Below are positions 26,024 through 34,680 of a stretch of DNA of 64,000 nucleotides, one piece after another. Position 1 is the first letter of the stretch; every line of letters starts with the position of its first letter. The position numbers and the translations under genes are program-made. The stretch lies in contig CBDCWT010000040.1 in NCBI GenBank assembly GCA_965223305.1, positions 62,001 through 126,000 of the forward strand. The letters are read 5' to 3'. Below the pieces are notes generated by a model. The model searched no databases. It was not told the DNA's origin and worked only from the letters and a program-made list of their open reading frames with translations. This DNA is from CBDCWT01 sp965223305. GTDB lineage: Bacteria; Planctomycetota; Planctomycetia; Pirellulales; Pirellulaceae.

Positions 26024-26356
26024 ATGCGTAAAGCGGTCCTGGGAAGTGGTTTGGTTGTCGGGTTGGTGATGTTGGTTGCTGGCGGTCTGTGCGAGCACCG
26101 TCTGGTCTACGGGGAGAATCGAAACCCTGGATCAAGTGAACTCATCGCGCTGAGTTCCGACGGTCCAGAGGCGCGACAACAGGTGACCGTGATCGACCCG
26201 AAAACCCGGGTCATGAGCGTTTATCACATCTCGCACGGAGATGGCACGATTACGTTGATGAGCGTCCGCAGCATTGCAGCCGACTTGTTGATGGACGAGT
26301 ACAATACAAACAGCCCATTGCCCCGAGACATACGGGCAATGCTCTCAAACAGATAG
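26024..26356 (+). CDS. Small exported protein of unknown function
   Basis: 110 residues. A Lys/Arg-plus-hydrophobic N-terminus (MRKAVLGSGLVVGLVMLVAG) looks like a signal peptide or membrane anchor. The rest contains QVTVIDPKTRVMSVYHISHG and ITLMSVRSIAADLLMDEYN, a pattern of alternating strands that recalls small planctomycete proteins of unknown role. It begins after a good ribosome site (GGAGGCAAAA) and is followed after 7 bases by the helix-turn-helix membrane protein, so the two are very likely one operon. Confidence 0.7.
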   Translation: MRKAVLGSGLVVGLVMLVAGGLCEHRLVYGENRNPGSSELIALSSDGPEARQQVTVIDPKTRVMSVYHISHGDGTITLMSVRSIAADLLMDEYNTNSPLPRDIRAMLSNR

Positions 26357-26363
26357 GTTAGCC

Positions 26364-27605
26364 ATGGCAAAGTACTTCCAGCTGGACGAAGCCGCCCAAT
26401 TGCTGGGCGTCACTCCTGACGAGTTAGTGGAGATGCGGTCAGCTGGAGAAATCCATGGTTACCGTGACGGAGCGAGTTGGAAGTTCAAGAGCGATGAAGT
26501 CGAACGACTCGCGGCCGACCGCGGGCTGGGCGGCGGGTCCGACGAGGATGTGGACGACTCGGTGCTGGTCAGCGAAGAATCGCTCGGACACTCTGGGGAG
26601 ACAACGTCCAGCACGATCATCGGGAAGGATGAGGCTGAGGGCAGCGATTTGGCGCTCTCCAGCGACTTGGCCCTTGACTCGTCGGGTGAGCTGGAGATTC
26701 CGGCGGATTCGGGGATCGACAGCGACGTCACGTTGGTTCCTGGTGACGGTTCCGACAGCGACGTATCGCTAGTTCCAGACCCTGGCTCGGACAAAGAAAT
26801 CGTGGCCGATGACTCGGCCGTGCTCGGCTCGGGCACAGGAGACCTCGATCTGACGGACGCCAGCAGCGACGCACTCGGCTCCAGCGACCTCGACGCGCTG
26901 GACGATGCCTTAGCGCTGAGCGACGACGACGATTTGGTGCTCAGCGGAAGCGGGAGTGGGAGCGGAACGGGTACGGGCAGCGATCTAAGCCTGAGCGCCG
27001 CGGATAGCGGAATTGACTTGTCGAGCCCGTCGGACAGTGGCTTGTCGCTAGAAGCCGACAGCGGCATCAGTCTCCAATCACCGACCGACAGTGGCTTGTC
27101 GTTGGAAGACGAGGCCATCGACATGGGTGGCTCATCGATTTCCTCCCTGGAACTTCCCGAAGACGACGAAGTTTCGCTGGCCGATGTGGCTGCCGACTCG
27201 GGAGTTCAAAAAGACGAGCAGTTCATGTTGGAACCGTCGGACGACATGTTTGCTGACGAGTCCGACAGCGGATCGCAAGTGATCGCGTTGGAAGACTCCG
27301 AGGCATTCGAACAGGAGGGTATGGACGGCGACCTAGGGGGTGATAACTTCGATGAACTGGGGGCGCTGGGGGCTGCTCCGAGTGCCCCGGTGCTGGCACC
27401 CTCGCACGGCCGGCCCGGCGAACTCGCCGAAGCGCCGTACTCGGTCTGGAACATCATGGGCCTGGTGACTATCGCCCTGTTCCTACTGCTAACCGGCATT
27501 CTGATGACCGATACGGTCCGAAACATGTGGGCTTGGGAAGAGGGCCGCGACGTCAGTACTGGATTGTCTGAAGGCATCACCAAGGCGTTTGGGCTCAATC
27601 GGTGA
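26364..27605 (+). CDS. Helix-turn-helix protein with long acidic region and C-terminal membrane anchor
   Basis: 413 residues in three parts. Residues 2-52 (YFQLDEAAQLLGVTPDELVE, HGYRDGASWKFKSDEVERLA) form an excisionase/MerR-type DNA-binding helix-turn-helix. Residues 60-335 are extremely rich in Asp, Ser, Leu and Gly, with short repeats such as DSGLSLEADSGISLQSPTDS. Residues 350-380 hold one membrane helix (IMGLVTIALFLLLTGILMTD). This arrangement would place a DNA-binding domain next to the inner membrane. It could tether DNA or be a signalling scaffold that lost DNA binding. Function unknown. Operon with the small exported protein upstream. Confidence 0.75.
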   Translation: MAKYFQLDEAAQLLGVTPDELVEMRSAGEIHGYRDGASWKFKSDEVERLAADRGLGGGSDEDVDDSVLVSEESLGHSGETTSSTIIGKDEAEGSDLALSSDLALDSSGELEIPADSGIDSDVTLVPGDGSDSDVSLVPDPGSDKEIVADDSAVLGSGTGDLDLTDASSDALGSSDLDALDDALALSDDDDLVLSGSGSGSGTGTGSDLSLSAADSGIDLSSPSDSGLSLEADSGISLQSPTDSGLSLEDEAIDMGGSSISSLELPEDDEVSLADVAADSGVQKDEQFMLEPSDDMFADESDSGSQVIALEDSEAFEQEGMDGDLGGDNFDELGALGAAPSAPVLAPSHGRPGELAEAPYSVWNIMGLVTIALFLLLTGILMTDTVRNMWAWEEGRDVSTGLSEGITKAFGLNR

Positions 27606-28157
27606 GTACCACGCGCGGGCGCAGTTGACAGACTGACCTTGTTCTTGCTGCCGCGCTAGGCCCTCTACACCTTTCGGCGGCATGAGCGCTATAATTCTCT
27701 AGACGTAACCGAAGCCGCGAGTTTTTGACACTGCGCTCAGTCTTGCGTGCACCAGATGTCAAATTCGCCGCGTTTTTCGCCGTATGGCAGGTGAAAAGCA
27801 GGCGATTCGTCGCGTTTTTCGTAACCCGAAGCGTAAGCGAGGGGAGTTGGTGTACCAACGTAAGTAATTCCCTCGCTTACGCTTCGGGTTCCGATTGAGG
27901 CGAAATGCGCAACTTCAAAAAGCGTCAGCGAGGACACGCTTACGCTTCCTGATTGAGCCAACAGCACAACATCAAAACTTACGCTTCGGGTTCTGATTGA
28001 GCCGAAATATCACAACTTCAAAACTGACGCTTCGGGTCCTGATTGAGGCGAAAAACGCAACTTCAAGGAGCGTCGGCGAGGCCGACGATCGGCACTCGCT
28101 TGTGTTTCGCGCTCAGAGACCTCCCGCCAACTGACGCCCCCCCTGCCCTCCTCAACT
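27606..28157. repeat. Repeat family F: 21-bp perfect hairpin plus imperfect direct repeats
   Basis: AACCCGAAGCGTAAGCGAGG-G (27823-27843) is an exact inverted repeat of 27870-27890, and inside it GTTGG-TGTA-CCAAC adds a second stem. Downstream, units of about 50-60 bases containing CGCTTCGGGTTCTGATTGAG and CGAAATACGCAACTTCAA-type sequence recur four times to about 28075. No gene is supported in the whole 550-base gap. Confidence 0.8.
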
Positions 28158-29231
28158 ATGAGTCAACTAGCCACCCGAGTTTGCTCACGTCGATCTTGGA
28201 TACTGGCATCCTGGATCCTGGCGCTGAGCGCTGCTTGGCTCGCGGTCATCGCCGGCTGCGGTAAGCCGGATCCCATTCGCCGCTACACGGTGGAACGTCC
28301 TCTTCCGACACACCGCATGCTGGGCGCGATCATCCCACGGTCCGACCGTACCTGGTTTTTCAAGGTAACAGGTCCCAACGAGATCTTGGCCGACACACAG
28401 CGCAGCTTTCGAGAGTTTTTGCAGTCGGTCCGTTTCGAGGGCGGGGAGCCTACCTGGCAACTCCCCCAGGACTGGCAGCAGCGTCCGGGCAGCGGGATGC
28501 GTTTCGCTACCTTGGTGATGGCATCCCCTGGTCCACCGCTCGAATTGTCGGTCACCGCGTTAGGGACTCCGCCAGGAGACCCGACCGCCTACGTGCTTTC
28601 CAATGTGAATCGCTGGCGGGACCAGCTACAGCTGCGGCCGCTGACCGCCAGTCAGCTCGCCGACGAAACCGACTCGATCGTATTGGACGAAGCCAGCGGT
28701 TTGGCGGCGACGCTGGTCGAGCTGCAAGGCAATCTCTCCGCCGGCGGGGGCCCCATGACGGGTCGCCCCGCGGCAGGTCGTGCTGGCCCGGTAGGTCGGC
28801 CTCCGAAGCCGCGCATCGAGTTTGCTCAACCGGAAAACTGGACTGAGGGAGAGCTGGTCTCGACACGCGGTGGAATTCGGATCGAGCGCGCCGCAGCGTT
28901 CCAGGTCAGCCAAGACGACCAGCAGCTCGACATCACAGTCACCAGCCTCGGTGCAGCCGGCGCGAATCGGTTGGCCAATGTAAACCGCTGGCGCCGCGAG
29001 TTGGGGTTGCCGGCGATCGCCGCCGAGGACCTGAAGCTCGAAGCGCTCGATTTCTCGGGGAGCTCCGCAGATTATGTCGAACTGATCGGTGGCTCTGAAG
29101 CCATCTTGGGTGTAATCGCCACTCACGATGATCTGGCTTGGTTTGTCAAGCTGAAGGGCGACCATGAGCTGGCCCTGCAGGAACGTGAGCGATTTAAGCA
29201 GTTCGTGGCATCGATCCGAATCAAAAACTAA
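28158..29231 (+). CDS. Lipoprotein with an internally duplicated domain
   Basis: 357 residues. A signal peptide ends in the lipobox LAVIAGCGK, with Cys34 as the probable lipid attachment site. The mature protein holds two similar halves: the first contains LSNVNRWRDQLQLRPLTASQ, the second LANVNRWRRELGLPAIAAED, each preceded by a strand-rich segment (LELSVTALG / LDITVTSLG). A Gly/Pro-rich linker (PMTGRPAAGRAGPVGRPPKP) joins them. The function is not recognised. It sits 13 bases before the ResB-CcsA fusion on the same strand, suggesting a periplasmic role in cytochrome c maturation, which is only inferred. Confidence 0.75.
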   Translation: MSQLATRVCSRRSWILASWILALSAAWLAVIAGCGKPDPIRRYTVERPLPTHRMLGAIIPRSDRTWFFKVTGPNEILADTQRSFREFLQSVRFEGGEPTWQLPQDWQQRPGSGMRFATLVMASPGPPLELSVTALGTPPGDPTAYVLSNVNRWRDQLQLRPLTASQLADETDSIVLDEASGLAATLVELQGNLSAGGGPMTGRPAAGRAGPVGRPPKPRIEFAQPENWTEGELVSTRGGIRIERAAAFQVSQDDQQLDITVTSLGAAGANRLANVNRWRRELGLPAIAAEDLKLEALDFSGSSADYVELIGGSEAILGVIATHDDLAWFVKLKGDHELALQERERFKQFVASIRIKN

Positions 29232-29244
29232 AGGAACGAAGTCC

Positions 29245-32200
29245 ATGGCATCTGACGCAGTGCCGTCTCCTTCACACGCCGCGCCTACAGAGGCCTCGGT
29301 TCTGCCCACGTTGACCGGCGCGCTTTACACCATCCTGGCGTCGTTGGCATCGCTTAAGATCGCCGTCACGTTGTTCGCGATGGGCATTTTCATCATCTTG
29401 GTGGGGACGTTGGCACAGACCCGCATGGACATGTGGGAGGTGATCGACCATTACTTCCTCAGCTGGGTTGCATGGATCGAACTACAGACCTTCTTTCCTC
29501 ACGCTTGGGCACCGAACTATCAGAACATTGGCGGAGGATTCTTGTTTCCCGGCGGGGCTGCGATCGGGGCTGGGCTAGCGATCAACCTGACTGCCGCCCA
29601 TCTGACCCGGTTTTCCATTCAAGCACGTGGAAGGAGGTTGTGGCTCGGGTTGGGAGCAATGGCGGCCGCGGCGGTGTTCACGGCGGTGGTGATTGCCAGC
29701 GGCCACAACCGCTTTGGGTTTCAGGCAGAGCCGTGGTTGGAGTGGTCCTCGCTGTGGCTCGTGCTGCGTTTTGGAATCGCGGCCCTGGCAGTCGCCGCGT
29801 TGCTGGGCTCGATTCTGCTCCCTTTGAGTAGTGCATCGCGTTGGACAGAACAGAAGCTGCTGTTCGGCTTGGCGGTCTTTCTCTGCCCGTTGGCGGTTTA
29901 CCTTTTTGCTGCCGGCGAGAACGCCTACTTGGGAGATTCCGGCATGCGGATTCTCTGGCAGCTGATTCAGGCCACTATGGCTGGGATCGCCATTCTGCTT
30001 GCCAGTCGAGTGCTGTACAAGAAGCGGGGCGCCGTAGTCACCATCCACTTGGGCATTGCCCTCTTGATGTTCGGACAGTTCTGGGTCGCCAAGCACGACG
30101 TTGAAGAGCAGATTCTGCTCGGGGAGGGCGAGACGGCCAGTTTTGCTCGCGACGTTCGACAAACCGAGCTGGCCATTGTCGACCGGTCTCAACCCAACCA
30201 GGACGAGGTAATCGCCATCCCTCAATCGCTGCTGTTGGCGAGTAAGGCGGTCGACAACCCGTCGCTGCTCGGCCGACTGGCCCCACGCGATTCCCGACTC
30301 GACGAGCACGGCGTGATCCGTGTCGACGAGTTGCCTTTTGACATCCAAGTTCTCGAGTACCACAAGAACTCGCGGCTGGTGGACGTGGACAAAGTGGATT
30401 CGAATCTGGCGACCGCTGGGACCGGACTCGGAATGGTCGCAGTGCCGGTACAGGCGAGCACAGGTGCCGACAGTGACGCCGGTGTTGATTTGGCCGCCGC
30501 CTACGTCAAGCTCTCCAAGCAAGGAGCCGACTTGGGAGTCTACATGCTGTCGCAGATTGCCTCGTCCCAGGACGTTGTCGAGCAGTTGACGATCGACGGT
30601 AAGAACTTTGAACTCTCCCTTCGTTTTCGGCGCAACTACAAACCTTACAGCATTACCCTCCTGGACGTGCGCAAAGATGACTATCTGGGCACAGCGATCC
30701 CGCGTAACTACTCGTCTGATATCCGGCTGGTCGACAACGACAAGAGAATTGATCGAGAAATCCACATCTGGATGAACAACCCGCTCCGCTTTGCAGGAGA
30801 GACGTTCTATCAAAGCAGCTACAGCGGTCCCCCGCAGGCCCCCACCGAGTCATCCACGATCTCGGTGGTAACCAACTCCGGTTGGATGATCCCCTACGTG
30901 GCCTGCATGGTGGTCGTGGTGGGGTTGGTCGGGCACTTTTGGGGCAGCCTGGCGAGATTCCTCGATCGGCGGCGGCGCGAAGCCGAACTGCCCGCCCAAG
31001 CTGCTCACCAGCCTGCTAAATCGCAAGGAAGCCGCGCCGCGACTCTTGCCATACCACTCATCGCTGTCGCGTTGTGCTGCCTCCTATTCGGCTACGTCGC
31101 ACGCCCGCATGCGGAAGAAGAGAACCAATTCAAGATCCATCAATTCGGCCGTCTGCCCGTGATTGCCGATGGCCGCGTCAAGCCCTTCGACACTTTGGCT
31201 CGAAACAACCTGCGGGTGATTTCCAATCGATACTCTTTTCGCGCTCGGCTGCCTGAAGATGAGCTCCAAGAGCAATGGCCGCAGATCTCCGAGAAGCTCC
31301 AAAGCCGCTGGCACCAACTGACGCCCGACGAGCTTGAGGAGCAAAAGGGTGACGTAGGCGCGGTGATCGCACTGATCGTCGAAAAAACTGGCGCCAATGA
31401 AGAGGACCGCTACCGGATCGAGGAATACGTCGACAAGTTGACGACCGAACGGCAACCAGCGATCCGCTGGTTGCTGGACGTGATTACTGATCCTGAGGTC
31501 GCCGAACAGCACAAGGTAGTGCGCATCGACAATCTCGAAGTGCTGGACACGTTGGGCCTGGCCCGCCGTAAGGGGCACCTGTTTTCGATCGAAGAGATTC
31601 GTGGGGGCCTCACAGAGTTCGAGCGGCAGTTGGCACAGGCGCGGGAGTTGGAGATACGACAACTGAGCGTCTATCAGCGGAAGCTACTTGAGCTCGACCA
31701 GCGGATCCGAACTTACACCCGAATTGCCGCTGCTTTTCGACCGCCGAACCTGCCTCCACTGCCTACGGCAGAGGAGTTCGAGAACGACCGATCGGCCGCA
31801 GTTGCCAAGCTTACCACGTTCCGCGAAGCGTACTCGTCGTTCACCCGCAGCATCGACTCGATCAAACCTCCTTTGGCAGTTCCGATCGAGGATCCGGATG
31901 GAGAAGACAGCTGGAAGTCCTATGCCAGTGCTTGGGCCAGTGCGTTGATTGACGTGCAGGTCTTGGGAAAACCTCTGGCCCCGGCAATGACTCACCTGCA
32001 CACGGCGCTGCTGGCTTACCAAGAAGGCGATGTCGCCAAGTTCAATGCGACCGTGGAAATGTACGAGCAGCACCTCCAGCGCGAACCGCCGCAGCAGCTG
32101 AAGGGCTCGTCGACGATTTCTGGACGGCTTGTCCAGCAACAGTTCGACAGCTTCTATGCCTTCGAAGCCTACTTCAACAAGGTCTCACCGTTCTTCGTCT

Positions 32201-33105
32201 GCTGGTGGCCGTACCTGGCGGCGTTTGTGTTGGCGTGTCTGGCCTGGCTCGGTTGGAACAGGCCACTGAACCGAACGGCGTTCTGGCTGATAGCGATTAC
32301 CTTCTGTGTCCACACGGCGGCCCTGATCGCCAGGGTCTACCTTTCGGGGAGGCCCCCGGTAACGAACCTCTATTCCTCTGCAGTATTCATCGGCTGGACG
32401 GTTGTCGCTTTCGGACTTGTACTCGAAGCGATCTATCGCAACGGTGTGGGGAATGTCGTTGGTGCAGCGCTCGGATTCGCGAGTCTGGTGATCGCACACA
32501 ACCTAGCCGGAGACGGTGACACGATGGCCGTACTGCAGGCGGTACTCGACACTCAATTCTGGTTGGCCCTGCATGTGGTGACGGTGACTCTGGGTTACGG
32601 GGCGACATTCTTGGCCGGCGCTCTCGGCGTAGCTTATATCACGCGCGGTTTGCTTTCCACTTCGTTGGGTGGTCGGGAACGCAAAGAACTGACGCGCATG
32701 ATCTACGGAGTGCTGTGCTTCGCACTCTTCTTCAGTTTCTTCGGTACGATTCTGGGAGGTCTCTGGGCGGATGACTCATGGGGTCGATTTTGGGGTTGGG
32801 ATCCCAAGGAAAACGGCGCGCTGATCATTGTGCTGTGGAATGTGCTGGTGTTGCACTGTCGCTGGGATGGAATGGTCAAGGATCGGGGCTTAGCAGTGTT
32901 GGCAGTTGTCGGCAACATTGTCACAGCCTGGTCCTGGTTCGGCGTCAACGAATTGGGTGTTGGCCTACACTCGTATGGGTTCACCGAAGGCGTCTTGCGG
33001 ACGCTGGGAATCTTCGTTTTCAGCCAGCTTGGCGTGATCTTACTAGGGATCCTTCCAACACAGTGGTGGCTGAGTCATCGCAACGAAGCGAAAGCGGCAG
33101 CCTAA
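29245..33105 (+). CDS. Cytochrome c biogenesis protein, ResB-CcsA fusion (system II)
   Basis: 1286 residues from the ATG at 29245. The N-terminal 700 residues are ResB-like: membrane helices near 25-55, 105-130, 150-190 and 210-250, then a large periplasmic region ending in MNNPLRFAGETFYQSSYSGP. A helix (YVACMVVVVGLVGHFWGSL) precedes a second soluble block (IADGRVKPFDTLARNNLRVI, about 640-960), not part of the classical pair. The C-terminus is CcsA, with the haem-handling WWD motif in SWGRFWGWDPKENGA. System II exports haem and attaches it to apocytochromes c at the outer face of the inner membrane. The stop codon touches a fold-back repeat. Confidence 0.9.
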   Translation: MASDAVPSPSHAAPTEASVLPTLTGALYTILASLASLKIAVTLFAMGIFIILVGTLAQTRMDMWEVIDHYFLSWVAWIELQTFFPHAWAPNYQNIGGGFLFPGGAAIGAGLAINLTAAHLTRFSIQARGRRLWLGLGAMAAAAVFTAVVIASGHNRFGFQAEPWLEWSSLWLVLRFGIAALAVAALLGSILLPLSSASRWTEQKLLFGLAVFLCPLAVYLFAAGENAYLGDSGMRILWQLIQATMAGIAILLASRVLYKKRGAVVTIHLGIALLMFGQFWVAKHDVEEQILLGEGETASFARDVRQTELAIVDRSQPNQDEVIAIPQSLLLASKAVDNPSLLGRLAPRDSRLDEHGVIRVDELPFDIQVLEYHKNSRLVDVDKVDSNLATAGTGLGMVAVPVQASTGADSDAGVDLAAAYVKLSKQGADLGVYMLSQIASSQDVVEQLTIDGKNFELSLRFRRNYKPYSITLLDVRKDDYLGTAIPRNYSSDIRLVDNDKRIDREIHIWMNNPLRFAGETFYQSSYSGPPQAPTESSTISVVTNSGWMIPYVACMVVVVGLVGHFWGSLARFLDRRRREAELPAQAAHQPAKSQGSRAATLAIPLIAVALCCLLFGYVARPHAEEENQFKIHQFGRLPVIADGRVKPFDTLARNNLRVISNRYSFRARLPEDELQEQWPQISEKLQSRWHQLTPDELEEQKGDVGAVIALIVEKTGANEEDRYRIEEYVDKLTTERQPAIRWLLDVITDPEVAEQHKVVRIDNLEVLDTLGLARRKGHLFSIEEIRGGLTEFERQLAQARELEIRQLSVYQRKLLELDQRIRTYTRIAAAFRPPNLPPLPTAEEFENDRSAAVAKLTTFREAYSSFTRSIDSIKPPLAVPIEDPDGEDSWKSYASAWASALIDVQVLGKPLAPAMTHLHTALLAYQEGDVAKFNATVEMYEQHLQREPPQQLKGSSTISGRLVQQQFDSFYAFEAYFNKVSPFFVCWWPYLAAFVLACLAWLGWNRPLNRTAFWLIAITFCVHTAALIARVYLSGRPPVTNLYSSAVFIGWTVVAFGLVLEAIYRNGVGNVVGAALGFASLVIAHNLAGDGDTMAVLQAVLDTQFWLALHVVTVTLGYGATFLAGALGVAYITRGLLSTSLGGRERKELTRMIYGVLCFALFFSFFGTILGGLWADDSWGRFWGWDPKENGALIIVLWNVLVLHCRWDGMVKDRGLAVLAVVGNIVTAWSWFGVNELGVGLHSYGFTEGVLRTLGIFVFSQLGVILLGILPTQWWLSHRNEAKAAA

Positions 33106-33284
33106 GCCCGGATTATTCATGAAGATCGTCGCGAGAGGTTGTAAGTACGTTTGTGGCAAGGAAGGCGAGCAATTCTCCCGCAGGCGTATTGAAGCAATAC
33201 GTCGAGGGAGAATTGTGTGAAGCATGACGAAGCCACGGATGGACTTACGACCTCGCAGCAGATCGCTCATGAATAATTCGGGCT
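33105..33284. repeat. Fold-back repeat family B, full copy at a gene's stop codon
   Basis: 180 bp, AGCCCGGATTATTCATGA at the left end and TCATGAATAATTCGGGCT at the right. Its first base is the last base of the TAA stop (33103-33105) of the ResB-CcsA gene. The internal arms match the copies at 13138 and 23965. Confidence 0.88.
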
Positions 33285-33299
33285 AAGGCACTGCTGTGA

Positions 33300-34680
33300 A
33301 GATCTTTGGCGGACGGTAGACACTGGCTTTTAAGGTGTTTCGTGGAGTTCGCAATTTCCGATTGGAACGCAGATGGCTGCATGCAGGTCTCGGCATCTCT
33401 GTGTCTCTGCGTTTTGGAGTCCTCGTTGGGGTAGAGTTGGTTTGTTTTGAAACACAGAGGTACAGAGATCACAGAGGAAACTGTGTACAGCCTACAATGT
33501 GGCGCGCCGTACACAGCTGATGCACGGCAAGGGTGAGATGGGGCATTCCGCGGTGGAAACCGTCCGCTCAATCATGTTGATCCTGTCTTCTGTTTTTTTG
33601 ACAGGATTTACAGGATCAACAGGACGGCCGGGGACCGCAATCCAAAATCAGCCGCTGGGCATTAGCCCACGGTTCAACAAACCGGATGCTAACGCATTCC
33701 GGCTGATCGTCGTCACCCATGACCGAGCGGAATCCCACGAAATCAGCCGCTGGGCATTAGCCCACGGTTCATTGCACTTTCGGCTCGGCAGGAGCCTCGC
33801 CCTCCCGGTCGAAGCGCAACGAATGTTGACACGATCATCTTTTTGGCCCAATTTTTCGGACCGTTACCTTCTCCCACATGCAGGTCTTGGCGTCTCTGTG
33901 TCCTCTGTGTCTCTGTGTTTTGGAGTCCTCGTTGGGGTAGAGTTGGTTTGTTTTGAAACACAGAGGTACAGAGATCACGGAGGAAACTGTGTACAGCCTA
34001 CAATGTGGCGCGCCGTACACAGCTGATGCACGGCAAGGGTGAGATGGGGCGTTCCGCGGTGGAAACCGTCCGCTCAATCATGTTGATCCTGTCTTCTGTT
34101 TTTTGACAGGATTTACAGGATCAACAGTATGGCCGGGGACCGCAATCCAAAATCAGCCGCTGGGCGTTAGCCCACGGTTCATTGCACTTTCGGCTCGGCA
34201 GGAGCCTCGCCCTCCCGATCGAACCGCAACGAATGTTGACGCGATCATCTTTCTGGCCCAATTTTTCGGACCGTTACCTTCTCCCACATGCAGGTCTCGG
34301 CATCTCTGTGTCCTCTGTGTCTCTGTGTTTTGGAGTCCTCGTTGGGGTAGAGTTGGTTTGTTTTGAAACACAGAGGTACAGAGATCACGGAGGAAACTGT
34401 GTACAGCCTACAATGTGGCGCGCCGTACACAGCTGATGCACGGCAAGGGTGAGATGGGGCATTCCGCGGTGGAAACCGTCCGCTCAATCATGTTGATCCT
34501 GTTTTCTGTTTTTTTGACAGGATTTACAGGATCAACAGGATGGCCGGGGACCGCAATCCAAAATCAGCCGCTGGGCATTAGCCCACGGTTCAACAAACCG
34601 GGTGCTAACGCATTCCGGCTGATCGTCGTCACCCATGACCGAGCGGAATCCCACGAAATCAGCCGCTGGGCGTTAGCCCA
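33300..34680. repeat. Composite repeat island, about 400-bp cassette in tandem
   Basis: No gene. The order is repeated: family C element, a hairpin GTTGATCCTGT...ACAGGATCAAC with a T-rich loop (near 33574-33620, 34079-34124 and 34488-34536), one or two CAGCCGCTGGGCGTTAGCCC elements, a family D element and GATCATCTTT(T/C)TGGCCCAAT. One copy runs from about 33537, the second from about 34043 (nearly identical, lacking one sub-block), and the third from about 34452 until it is cut by the insertion sequence at 34681. Confidence 0.82.
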
